In this document: positions 1 through 6,272 of the stretch, in pieces
Numbering within the stretch: the stretch's first letter is position 1
How the letters are laid out: each line of letters starts with the position of its first letter
DNA from: Actinomycetota bacterium
Lineage (GTDB): Bacteria; Actinomycetota; Actinomycetes; S36-B12; UBA5976
Length of the DNA stretch: 7,241 nucleotides
Reading direction: 5' to 3'
NCBI GenBank assembly: GCA_009704345.1
Contig: WLEH01000052.1
Coordinates: forward strand, 1-7,241
The notes under the pieces: model-generated
Database searches by the model: none
What the model saw: the letters and a program-made list of their open reading frames with translations, nothing else
Told to the model about the DNA's origin: nothing
Translations under genes and position numbers: made by a program

Positions 1-339
1 AGTTCCATTGGTGATACGTTGAAAGAAGAATTCGTTGAAACTGGGATTATCCGAGGAATAGGCCGATTTAGATTCCTCTGGTATTACATTTTGAAACCTT
101 CACTCGCGCCAACAGTTGTCTTGTTGAGTTACATCATGGGCGTAATGCTTGGTACAACTGTCATTATGGAGGCGGTGTTCTCCTTGCCAGGAATTGGCAC
201 AGAGCTTATTTCAGGCATTTTCAATCGCGATTACCCGACAGTTCAGGCAATTGTTTTTATTTTCGGCTTAATTGTTGTGTTCTTTAGTTTTATTGGTGAT
301 CTATTGGCATATTGGCTAGATCGGCGAGTGAAGTTCTAA
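1..339 (+). CDS. Peptide/nickel-type ABC transporter permease, DppB-like (3' part only)
   Basis: This is the C-terminal 112 codons of an inner-membrane permease of the DppB/OppB/NikB family; the frame is open from base 1, so the start lies upstream. The visible part carries the cytoplasmic coupling (EAA-type) loop at about visible residues 11-37 (FVETGIIRGIG, then a basic, proline-containing stretch). A membrane span follows, then the family hallmark EAVFSLPGIG (57-66) and RDYPTVQAI (76-84), and a last membrane span ending in DRRVKF. In the family this subunit pairs with a DppC-type permease to form the channel. The stop TAA (337-339) overlaps the ATG of the next permease by one base, so the two are translationally coupled. 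The transported solute cannot be read from the permease; the family includes importers of peptides, nickel, oligosaccharides and other solutes. Confidence 0.93.
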   Translation, partial: SSIGDTLKEEFVETGIIRGIGRFRFLWYYILKPSLAPTVVLLSYIMGVMLGTTVIMEAVFSLPGIGTELISGIFNRDYPTVQAIVFIFGLIVVFFSFIGDLLAYWLDRRVKF

Positions 340-1172
340 TGTCCATTAAAAAATTTAGACGCTGGATGGATGAGCCAGGTAACTCGGTAATTTTTACCGG
401 CACAACGATGTTTGTGATGATTGTCCTGGCTGGAATCCTCGTGCCATTCTTCTATCGGTTTGGTCCATATGACTTCGTGGGTGATCCATTGCAATCGCCC
501 AATTTGGAATTCCTATTTGGTACTGATCAGCTTGGTCGAGATGTGTTTTCGCGAACATTTCATGCGGTTTATCTTGATCTAGGCGTTGCCTTCTTGGGCG
601 TAGCTATTCCATTTGTGATTGGAACTGTAGTTGGAATTATTCTTGGTATATCTAAGAGTAAACGGTTGATTGCATTGATTAGTTCGATTATTGATGGAAT
701 TAACGCCTTTCCACTTCTAATTTTGGCTGCGGCATTAATTGCGTTCCTAGGGCCAGGACTTGGTAGCGTTATCATTATTTTGTCACTAACCAACTGGGCT
801 AGATATGCGAGAATCGCAAGAACCAAAGCAGTGGTTGTAAGCCAACAAAACTACATTGAAGCTGCTTACACCTTAGGCTATCCGAAAAGAAGAATCATTC
901 GGAAACACATTGCGCCAAACGTATCGTCCGAAACGATCGCCTACGCACTAAGCGACTTCATTTTGGTGATTCTGTTGGTTGCTGGTCTGTCATTTCTTGG
1001 ACTAGCTGCAACACCGCCAACAGCTGAATGGGGCGCAATGATTAGTGAGGGACGTGCTTATATCCAAGGATCTCCTTGGGTAACACTCTTCCCTGGTGCA
1101 GCGCTCTGCTGGGCAGCAATTTCCCTGGCATTTATTGTTGAAGGACTTAATCGCCGAGAAGGGAAGATTTAG
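339..1172 (+). CDS. Peptide/nickel-type ABC transporter permease, DppC-like
   Basis: This is the second channel subunit of the importer, 277 residues, close to the usual family length. I chose ATG 339, inside TAATG of the preceding stop; the frame stays open upstream to a TTG at 312, but that would add nine residues lying within dppB. An N-terminal span lies at about 17-39, followed by the conserved FGTDQLGRDVFSR (60-72). Further spans lie near 80-103, 122-148, 201-222 and 247-269. The ATPase-contacting EAA loop is at 172-194 (YIEAAYTLGYPKRR, then KHIAPN), and the family motif GLSFLGLAA followed by EWGAMI is at 216-235. The C-terminus (VEGLNRREGKI) departs from the usual GDxLRDxLDPR ending. 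It is followed after two bases by the ATPase gene, with a purine-rich GAGAAGGGA just upstream of that start. Confidence 0.94.
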   Translation: MSIKKFRRWMDEPGNSVIFTGTTMFVMIVLAGILVPFFYRFGPYDFVGDPLQSPNLEFLFGTDQLGRDVFSRTFHAVYLDLGVAFLGVAIPFVIGTVVGIILGISKSKRLIALISSIIDGINAFPLLILAAALIAFLGPGLGSVIIILSLTNWARYARIARTKAVVVSQQNYIEAAYTLGYPKRRIIRKHIAPNVSSETIAYALSDFILVILLVAGLSFLGLAATPPTAEWGAMISEGRAYIQGSPWVTLFPGAALCWAAISLAFIVEGLNRREGKI

Positions 1173-1174
1173 TA

Positions 1175-2176
1175 ATGACTAATGAACTTCTAGTCGATAT
1201 CGATTCAGTACAAGTTAGTGTCAAGTTATCGCGCACCCGACGCTTGCAAATTGTTGATTATGCAAGTATGCAAATTCGCCGTGGCGAGATGATGGGGTTA
1301 ATTGGTGAATCTGGATCTGGTAAGACCATGCTTTGTCGTGGTTTTATTGGAACTTTAGAACGCCGCGATGCCTACATTTCAGGCGGAAAGATTTTGTTTG
1401 ACGGTATTGATTTAGCCAAAGCAAAAGATGAAACTTGGCGAGCAATTCGTGGCAAGAGAATTGGCTACGTACCACAAAGTGCGCTGGCAGGCCCTAACCC
1501 TGTTCTTACTATTGAAGCCCAGTTACTGGAAACACTTAAGAATGACCCAAAACTAGATCGTCAATCAGCGCGCAAGCGAGCAATGGAGCTGTTAGAGATT
1601 GTCCAGATTAGGCGTCCTGATATTGTCATGAAGCAATATCCAAATCAACTATCTGGTGGTATGAAACAACGGGTCATGATTGCATGCGCTATTGCACTAC
1701 AGCCTGAATTGATCGTGGCTGATGAGCCAACAACTGGCTTAGATGTAACGGTTCAGGCTGAAATCATGAAATTGCTAAAGGACATCAGATCTGAATTCAA
1801 TACCTCGATAGTCTTGGTTTCGCACGACTTGCCATTGATTAATGATGTCTGTGATCGCATCACGGTTATGCATGCTGGTGCAACAATTGAAACCTTGCCA
1901 TCGAGTGAAATCGAAAAATCTAAGCACCCTTACACAATTGCACTCTACAAGTCTCGAATTGACTTAGCCCCGCCACGAGGTGAATTGATTACTATCAAGG
2001 GACAGCCACCTGCAGTGGGTAATTGGCAAGAAGGTTGCCGATTTAATCAGAGATGCGACTTTGTCACTGATGCTTGTTTAGTAGGTCCTCATCCCCGATA
2101 CATTCAATTAGCCCAAGATCATCAAACAGCTTGCATTAATCATGCCAGCATTTCAGACAAGGTTGGATCACGCTGA
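1175..2176 (+). CDS. ABC transporter ATPase, DppD/OppD-like, with C-terminal cysteine-rich extension
   Basis: This is one of two cytoplasmic ATPases powering the importer, 333 residues. The motifs are in order: Walker A GESGSGKT (44-51), Q-loop glutamine Q101 in VPQSA, signature LSGGMKQR (159-166), Walker B LIVADEP (179-185), D-loop GLD (188-190) and the switch histidine H217 in SHD. After the ATPase core comes the oligopeptide-transporter C-terminal domain starting at HPYT (251-254), with four cysteines C288, C294, C301 and C320. This spacing is typical of DppD/OppD-type subunits, in which the four cysteines have been linked to an iron-sulfur cluster; a cluster here is an inference. The segment after the Q-loop (QSALAGPNPVLTI) is a little unlike the usual QDPxxxLNP. 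The stop TGA overlaps the next ATG (TGATG). Confidence 0.94.
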   Translation: MTNELLVDIDSVQVSVKLSRTRRLQIVDYASMQIRRGEMMGLIGESGSGKTMLCRGFIGTLERRDAYISGGKILFDGIDLAKAKDETWRAIRGKRIGYVPQSALAGPNPVLTIEAQLLETLKNDPKLDRQSARKRAMELLEIVQIRRPDIVMKQYPNQLSGGMKQRVMIACAIALQPELIVADEPTTGLDVTVQAEIMKLLKDIRSEFNTSIVLVSHDLPLINDVCDRITVMHAGATIETLPSSEIEKSKHPYTIALYKSRIDLAPPRGELITIKGQPPAVGNWQEGCRFNQRCDFVTDACLVGPHPRYIQLAQDHQTACINHASISDKVGSR

Positions 2177-2952
2177 TGGCACCAAGACTTGAAGGCAAAA
2201 ACATCTCGGTTACATTCGGTGATATCTTCCGAAAAGTCGAAGCAGTAAAGAACGTGGATGTATCACTTGAGCCTGGTCAAACCATTGGAATTGTGGGTGA
2301 ATCAGGAAGTGGCAAATCAACGCTTGCTCGAGTATTAGCTGGCATTCAGGTGCCGACATCAGGCCAAGTAACTTATGAGGGTAAAAACATTTGGCAGGGT
2401 AAAACCAGCTATCCAGGTGAAATGCGACGAAAAGTTCAAATGGTGTTTCAAGACCCATATGGTTCCTTGAATCCACGCATGCGCGCTGTCAATGCAGTAG
2501 CTGAAGCGGTCACATTTCACCAAAAAGTAGTTGGTAATGACGCAAAGCAGATCGCATTTGATTTGTTAGACCGGATGGGACTTTCGCAAAAGGATGCCCA
2601 AAAACTCCCTCGAGCATTGTCTGGCGGTCAGCGCCAGCGTGTCAGTGTTGCCAGAGCGCTTTCGGCAAACCCAGAAGTATTGATTGCTGATGAACCAACC
2701 TCGGCGATTGATCAAAGTGCCCAATCGCAACTCTTGAGTTTGTTCAGTGAGTTAATAGCAGATGGTCTATCCATAATCTTGGTGTCACATGACCTTGGTG
2801 TCATTAGGTACCTAACTGACCGGGTGTATGTGATGGAGAGTGGCAATTTCGTTGAAGCGGGAGATACTGCTCAGATATTTAGCAACCCACAGATGGAATA
2901 CACTCAAAAGTTGATTTCTTCCATTCCTGGTCACATTACCAAAAATAGATAG
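2176..2952 (+). CDS. ABC transporter ATPase, DppF/NikE-like short form
   Basis: This is the partner ATPase of the importer, 258 residues. Walker A is GESGSGKS (41-48). The Q-loop is FQDPYGSLNPR (91-101), the signature LSGGQRQR (148-155), Walker B VLIADEP (168-174), the D-loop SAID (176-179) and the switch histidine H205 in SHD. The protein ends soon after a degenerate oligopeptide C-terminal motif (NPQMEYTQKL), so it lacks the cysteine-rich tail carried by its partner. Short forms like this are common (the NikE type, about 260-270 residues), so it looks complete rather than truncated. The ATG start at 2176 overlaps the stop of the upstream ATPase by one base. Only 12 bases separate its TAG from the next gene, and no terminator or promoter is visible there. 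Confidence 0.94.
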   Translation: MAPRLEGKNISVTFGDIFRKVEAVKNVDVSLEPGQTIGIVGESGSGKSTLARVLAGIQVPTSGQVTYEGKNIWQGKTSYPGEMRRKVQMVFQDPYGSLNPRMRAVNAVAEAVTFHQKVVGNDAKQIAFDLLDRMGLSQKDAQKLPRALSGGQRQRVSVARALSANPEVLIADEPTSAIDQSAQSQLLSLFSELIADGLSIILVSHDLGVIRYLTDRVYVMESGNFVEAGDTAQIFSNPQMEYTQKLISSIPGHITKNR

Positions 2953-2964
2953 TGAGAAGCTGCA

Positions 2965-3705
2965 GTGAATGAGATTTGGTCGACTCCTGCAGCGGCACCG
3001 CTTTACCAAGAATTTCCAATTGAGTACAAATCCGTATCAATCATGTCATTGGTCTATCGAACCAATAAAGACTTGATTCAAGCTGATTTGCCCGCGGGAG
3101 TAAATGCCATTTCAGATTGCATAATGATTCATTGCTATGACATGCCTGATGTACAGAGCATGGGCCAAGTAACTGAAGCTAATGTAATGGTTGGCGTGGA
3201 AACTAACTTTGGTGGAACTAAAGTAACGGGTGGCTACAGCACTAACTTGATTATTAGTTCAGATGTAGGACTAGCTCAAGGTAGAGAGGTTCATGGCCAA
3301 CCGAAGAAACTTGGCAAGATCAACTTAGATGTTCGTGGTGACACGTTGGTTGCTGAAATTTGGCGTAATGACATTCGAGTCCTGCGAGCCACAACCCCTT
3401 ACAAGTATCGGAAAGCAGAAATTACGGAACTTGAAAAAGTTTTTGGCTTCAAGCGGAACATCAACCATAAAGTTATTCCCAATATTGATGGCACCATTGG
3501 CATTAACCAAATAACATCACGAACGTTGAAGGATGTTGAAGTTCTTGATTTCTGGATAGGTCCGGTCACAGTTGAATTAGCTCCACATATACAGGTGCCG
3601 CTACATCGGCATCTAGTAATTGAGCCTCTTTTTGCTTGCTATTGGAAAGCAAATTTCAAACTACAACCAGGAGAAATCCTGCACGACTATTTGGCGGTGA
3701 AATGA
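2965..3705 (+). CDS. Acetoacetate decarboxylase superfamily protein (Schiff-base lysine kept, function uncertain)
   Basis: This is a 246-residue protein of the acetoacetate decarboxylase (ADC) superfamily, about the normal length. It starts at GTG 2965: in-frame stops at 2950-2955 exclude anything earlier, a GAGAAG ribosome site precedes it, and the next in-frame Met is residue 27. The core motif GREVHGQPKKLG (106-117) contains the lysine that forms the Schiff base in ADC (K114, neighbour K115). VYRT (30-33), TEANVMVGV (70-78), KVIPNIDG (169-176), WIGP (197-200) and the terminal HDYL also follow the clostridial enzyme. By my alignment from memory, E71 matches the clostridial E76, but positions matching R29 and E61 are V24 and C52. 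The enzyme may therefore not be a true acetoacetate decarboxylase; other members perform aldol/dehydration chemistry or act on other keto acids. It sits between importer and SDR in the operon and overlaps the SDR start by four bases (ATGA). Confidence 0.88.
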   Translation: MNEIWSTPAAAPLYQEFPIEYKSVSIMSLVYRTNKDLIQADLPAGVNAISDCIMIHCYDMPDVQSMGQVTEANVMVGVETNFGGTKVTGGYSTNLIISSDVGLAQGREVHGQPKKLGKINLDVRGDTLVAEIWRNDIRVLRATTPYKYRKAEITELEKVFGFKRNINHKVIPNIDGTIGINQITSRTLKDVEVLDFWIGPVTVELAPHIQVPLHRHLVIEPLFACYWKANFKLQPGEILHDYLAVK

Positions 3706-4457
3706 CAGACTTAACAAGCATTAAGGACCATGTGATCCTAGTTGCTGGTGGGGCAAGCGGTATTGGATATGAAATAGCAAAGTACCTAGTTTCAGTTGGT
3801 GCAATTGTTGTTGCGACTGACAAGAATGCGGAAGGTTTAGCATCCCTTGACAAGGAAGTGCAGAGTAAAAATCTTCATACCAAGGTTGTTGATTTCTTGA
3901 ATGACCAAGATATTGCAGACTTGATTCAATATATTGAAGTTGAAATTGGGCCACTAAAAGGTGTGATCAATTGTGTTGGCATATTGGGCCAGCGCGGTAT
4001 CTTGAGTGAAGAAATTGATATGGAGAATTTTGATTTAGTCTATAAAGTCAATTTGAGATCTGCATTAGTGTTATCCATTGAAGCTATCAAAGTGATGAAG
4101 CCAAGAAAGTATGGCCGCATTCTGCAGTTGGCCAGCATCTCTGGAAAAGAAGGTAATCCTGGTTTAGTTGCTTATTCAGTTACCAAAGCGGGCATGATTG
4201 CCATGGTGAAATCACAAGGCAAAGAGTATGCCGAATCTGGTATCACTATTAATGCCTTAGCCCCAGCGTTGATTGCAACCCCCATGGTGGCGAGCTTTAC
4301 TGAAGAACAACGCAATTTCTTAAAGGACAAAATTCCGATGAATCGAATTGGGGATCCAATTGAGGTAGCAACATTGGCGGCTTGGATTGTTTCACCTGCT
4401 TGTAGCTTTACAACTGGTTTTGCGTTTGATTTAACAGGTGGACGAGCCACCTACTGA
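3702..4457 (+). CDS. Short-chain dehydrogenase/reductase (SDR), classical type, probably NAD-dependent
   Basis: This is a classical SDR of 251 residues, oxidising or reducing a hydroxyl/keto group with a nicotinamide cofactor in the cytoplasm. I chose ATG 3702, overlapping the upstream stop (ATGA); the open frame runs back to 3636, but that lies within the ADC-like gene. The glycine-rich loop is AGGASGIG (15-22), with alanine instead of the common threonine. D40 ends the second strand and favours NAD over NADP. The NNAG motif is NCVG (90-93). N117, S145, Y158 and K162 form the catalytic tetrad (YSVTK). APALIATPM (187-195) replaces the usual PGxxxTPM. The C-terminus FDLTGGRATY resembles endings I associate with sugar-acid SDRs. 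Being next to the FAH-family gene, it may produce the 2,4-diketo substrate of that hydrolase, as in 2-keto-3-deoxy-L-fuconate or -rhamnonate breakdown. A FabG-like role is the alternative but fits the context less well. Confidence 0.92.
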   Translation: MTDLTSIKDHVILVAGGASGIGYEIAKYLVSVGAIVVATDKNAEGLASLDKEVQSKNLHTKVVDFLNDQDIADLIQYIEVEIGPLKGVINCVGILGQRGILSEEIDMENFDLVYKVNLRSALVLSIEAIKVMKPRKYGRILQLASISGKEGNPGLVAYSVTKAGMIAMVKSQGKEYAESGITINALAPALIATPMVASFTEEQRNFLKDKIPMNRIGDPIEVATLAAWIVSPACSFTTGFAFDLTGGRATY

Positions 4458-4472
4458 TTCAGTGACACCAAT

Positions 4473-4482
4473 AGAAAGGGAG
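4473..4482 (+). promoter_or_regulatory. Strong ribosome binding site for the FAH-family gene
   Basis: The sequence AGAAAGGGAG ends four bases before ATG 4487 and is the clearest Shine-Dalgarno site within the operon. It supports that ATG over the second in-frame ATG at 4496, which would lie 13 bases away. This gene is also preceded by the largest gap in the operon (29 bases), so it is initiated on its own rather than by coupling. Confidence 0.75.
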
Positions 4483-4486
4483 AAAA

Positions 4487-5338
4487 ATGCGCATCATGCG
4501 ACTTGGGGAGTATCTAAAGGAGAGACCAGCAGTTCAGGTGTCAGATACCGAGGCTGTCTTTGTCGATCACATTATTAAAGATTGGAATAGAGAGGAACTT
4601 TCTGCTGGTGGCCTAAAGACCGTTGAAGCCGCTGACATCAAGAGTTTACCGAGAGTAAAGATTTCTGACTTCAGAATCGGCTCTCCGATGGCTCGACCCA
4701 CAAAATTGATTTGCATTGGTCTTAACTATGCCAAGCATGCAGCCGAATCAAACATGGACATTCCTAAAGAGCCAGTAGTGTTCATGAAAGCACCAGATGC
4801 TTTAGTTGGCCCTAACGATGACGTTCGAATTCCAAAGAACAGCGTGAAAACTGACTATGAGGTAGAACTTTCTATCGTGATTGGCAAGCGCGCTTTGTAT
4901 ATTGAAAGTGAGAAGCAGGCACGTGATTATGTCCTTGGTTTTGCGATCAGCCAAGACATCAGCGAACGAGAATGGCAAACTGAACGAGGTGGCCAGTGGG
5001 TGAAAGGAAAGTCTTTCCCAACTTTCAATCCAATGGGACCTGTGGTGGTTACCAAAGATGAGTTTGACCCATCTGATGCAAATCTTTGGACTAAAGTTGA
5101 TGGTGAATATCGTCAAAATTCCTCTACTAAAGATCTGATTTTTCATATTGACCACATTGTTTGGTATGTAAGTCAGTGTATGGAACTTTTCCCAGGTGAC
5201 ATCATCAATACTGGAACACCAGAAGGTGTTGCGGCAGGAATGAAGCCACCCGCATTTTTAAGAGCTGGTCAGCACCTGACTACTGGTATTGCTGGCTTGG
5301 GAGAACAAAGTTCACGAGTTATCGCTTACAACGGCTAA
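4487..5338 (+). CDS. FAH-family hydrolase, probable 2,4-diketo-3-deoxy acid hydrolase (often labelled ureidoglycolate lyase)
   Basis: This is a 283-residue fumarylacetoacetate hydrolase family enzyme, which in characterised relatives splits a C-C bond in a 1,3-diketo acid using a divalent metal. A small N-terminal domain (about 1-70) precedes the catalytic fold. GLNYAKHAAES (78-88) carries a likely H84/E87 catalytic pair. The metal ligands are E125 and E127 in YEVEL and D157 in SQDIS. EREWQTERGGQWVKGKS (160-176) supplies K175, and NTGTPEGV (241-248) is the C-terminal family motif. The ISERE...ERGGQWVKGKS segment matches the subgroup that includes 2,4-diketo-3-deoxy-L-fuconate hydrolase, commonly mis-named ureidoglycolate lyase; no ureide gene is nearby. 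The adjacent SDR strengthens the diketo-acid reading. The likely products are pyruvate and a second short acid, but the substrate is an inference. Its TAA overlaps the stop of the convergent gene. Confidence 0.92.
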   Translation: MRIMRLGEYLKERPAVQVSDTEAVFVDHIIKDWNREELSAGGLKTVEAADIKSLPRVKISDFRIGSPMARPTKLICIGLNYAKHAAESNMDIPKEPVVFMKAPDALVGPNDDVRIPKNSVKTDYEVELSIVIGKRALYIESEKQARDYVLGFAISQDISEREWQTERGGQWVKGKSFPTFNPMGPVVVTKDEFDPSDANLWTKVDGEYRQNSSTKDLIFHIDHIVWYVSQCMELFPGDIINTGTPEGVAAGMKPPAFLRAGQHLTTGIAGLGEQSSRVIAYNG

Positions 5339-6243
5339 GCATCCTTAACCACATTTGTAATCGGCTCGCCAAGTGCGAGCCGATTCATTTGTGCTGCGAT
5401 CATTTTTTTGGCTCTGCCAGGAAAAGCTGTTGAATTTCCGCCAACATGTGGGCTGATTAAGAGATTTGGTGCATTCCATAGCGGGTGACCTTGCGGTAGG
5501 GGCTCTGGATCAGTTACATCAACTGCTGCAGATATCCAACCAGATTCCAGCGCTTCAATTAAGTCACCTGTTACCACGACCGGCCCCCGCGCCATATTGA
5601 TCAGCAGCGCACCTGGCTTCATCGATTTCATTTTCTTTAAATCAAAAAATCCTTTAGTTTCATCGGTTAGTGGCGTGATGAGAATGACGATGTCATATTC
5701 GGCTAACTCCAAATTTAGATTATCAATTTTGTTAGTCCCATTTGATCCAGATCTGGTGTAACCAACAATGTGGTCCGTAAATGGTCTAAAGACTTTTGCG
5801 ATTTCTTGACCCACTGAGCCATAGCCAACAATTGCTATTTTGGCATCAATGATTGAATGACGAACATCTCTAAGCCAAGTATTCTCTTTTTGGGCATAAA
5901 TTAAGTTTTGAATTTTTGCTTTACTAGCAAGCGCTAGGGTCAGTGTTAGTTCAGCTGTGGAAAGGTCGTGCAGACCGCGAGCATTAGCAAGTTGGACTCC
6001 GGAGGGGATTAACGGCAAAACATCGTCATATCCCGCGGTTAGAACCTGGACAACCTTTAGATTTGGCATCTCGCTGATGTAGGCGAGTGATTTTGCGCCA
6101 CCCATGTATTTTGGAACATAGACGTTAACTTGCTCTAACTTGCTTTTATCTAATAGGTCAGCCTCGTCATGTAACAATGTGAATCCAGTTGGGAGATCGA
6201 TATCAGACCATTGACACCATATTGTTTGTGACACTTTTATCAA
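5335..6243 (-). CDS. D-2-hydroxyacid dehydrogenase (NAD(P)-dependent, glyoxylate/hydroxypyruvate reductase-like)
   Basis: This is a 302-residue D-isomer-specific 2-hydroxyacid dehydrogenase, interconverting a 2-keto acid and a D-2-hydroxy acid. The nucleotide-binding motif VGYGSVG is at 139-145. The second strand ends in GYTRSGS with R164 and no acidic residue, which suggests NADP(H). The catalytic residues are present: R219 in NMARG, E247 in DPEP and H266 in SPHVGG. The N-terminal half is the catalytic domain, with VLTAGYDDV at 67-75. The frame starts at TTG 6243, but the AAGTGAG ribosome-like site on the minus strand abuts that codon. GTG at 6234, nine bases past the same site, is an equally good or better start and would remove three residues. 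The gene converges on the upstream operon with overlapping stops. Reduction of a keto acid released by the FAH enzyme is a possible link, inferred from position only. Confidence 0.92.
   Translation of the reverse strand: MIKVSQTIWCQWSDIDLPTGFTLLHDEADLLDKSKLEQVNVYVPKYMGGAKSLAYISEMPNLKVVQVLTAGYDDVLPLIPSGVQLANARGLHDLSTAELTLTLALASKAKIQNLIYAQKENTWLRDVRHSIIDAKIAIVGYGSVGQEIAKVFRPFTDHIVGYTRSGSNGTNKIDNLNLELAEYDIVILITPLTDETKGFFDLKKMKSMKPGALLINMARGPVVVTGDLIEALESGWISAAVDVTDPEPLPQGHPLWNAPNLLISPHVGGNSTAFPGRAKKMIAAQMNRLALGEPITNVVKDA
5352..5392. repeat. CATTTGT direct repeat flanking the hairpin
   Basis: CATTTGT occurs at 5352-5358 and again at 5386-5392, immediately before and after the 11-bp inverted repeat. 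The copies are in the same orientation. This could be chance in a coding region; no insertion sequence signs accompany it. Confidence 0.4.
5359..5385 (+). terminator. Hairpin, probable intrinsic terminator of the transporter-enzyme operon
   Basis: There is a perfect 11-bp inverted repeat, AATCGGCTCGC / GCGAGCCGATT, with a five-base loop CAAGT, beginning 20 bases after the TAA of the FAH gene. On the plus strand it is followed by CATTTGTG, only a weak T-run. On the minus strand no T-run follows, so it points to ending plus-strand transcription. It lies wholly within the 3' coding end of the convergent dehydrogenase (codons for NRLALGEPI). A chance perfect stem of this length is unlikely, but the poor T-run lowers certainty. 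Confidence 0.55.
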
Positions 6244-6248
6244 CTCAC

Positions 6249-6272
6249 TTAAGTTAGATAGATAATTAAGTT
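6249..6272. repeat. TTAAGTT direct repeat in the divergent intergenic region
   Basis: TTAAGTT is present at 6249-6255 and 6266-6272, 17 bases apart start to start, and the first copy overlaps the 8-bp palindrome ACTTAAGT (6247-6254). The pair lies downstream of the minus-strand -10. It may be a regulator site, or simply low-complexity A+T-rich sequence. Confidence 0.35.

Noticed and set aside
312..338. Upstream TTG start for the DppC-like permease
   Set aside because: It would add nine residues inside the DppB reading frame; ATG 339 in the TAATG junction is the normal coupling arrangement.
569..826. Minus-strand open frame of 85 codons inside the DppC-like gene
   Set aside because: It lies wholly inside a well-supported permease gene on the other strand, has no ribosome site and no recognisable motif.
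2210..2476. Minus-strand open frame of 88 codons inside the DppF-like gene
   Set aside because: It overlaps the Walker A to Q-loop coding region of a clear ATPase; composition looks like an antisense shadow.
2953..2964. Terminator or promoter between the DppF-like and ADC-like genes
   Set aside because: The 12-base gap holds only a ribosome site and a short CTGCAG palindrome; no stem or -10/-35 pair fits.
3636..3701. Earlier TTG start for the SDR gene
   Set aside because: The 22 extra residues precede the first strand of the Rossmann fold without purpose and overlap the ADC-like gene; ATG 3702 in ATGA is at the expected distance from the glycine loop.
4172..4450. Minus-strand open frame of 92 codons opposite the SDR gene
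   Set aside because: It is antisense to the catalytic YxxxK region of the SDR, without independent start signals or family motifs.
4802..5155. Minus-strand open frame of 117 codons opposite the FAH-family gene
   Set aside because: It is fully contained in the FAH gene, which has metal ligands and family motifs in the other strand; no upstream ribosome site or promoter is seen.
4487..5338. Ureidoglycolate lyase as the function of the FAH-family protein
   Set aside because: No allantoin or ureide gene is nearby, and the subgroup signature fits diketo-acid hydrolases, for which this name is a common mislabel.
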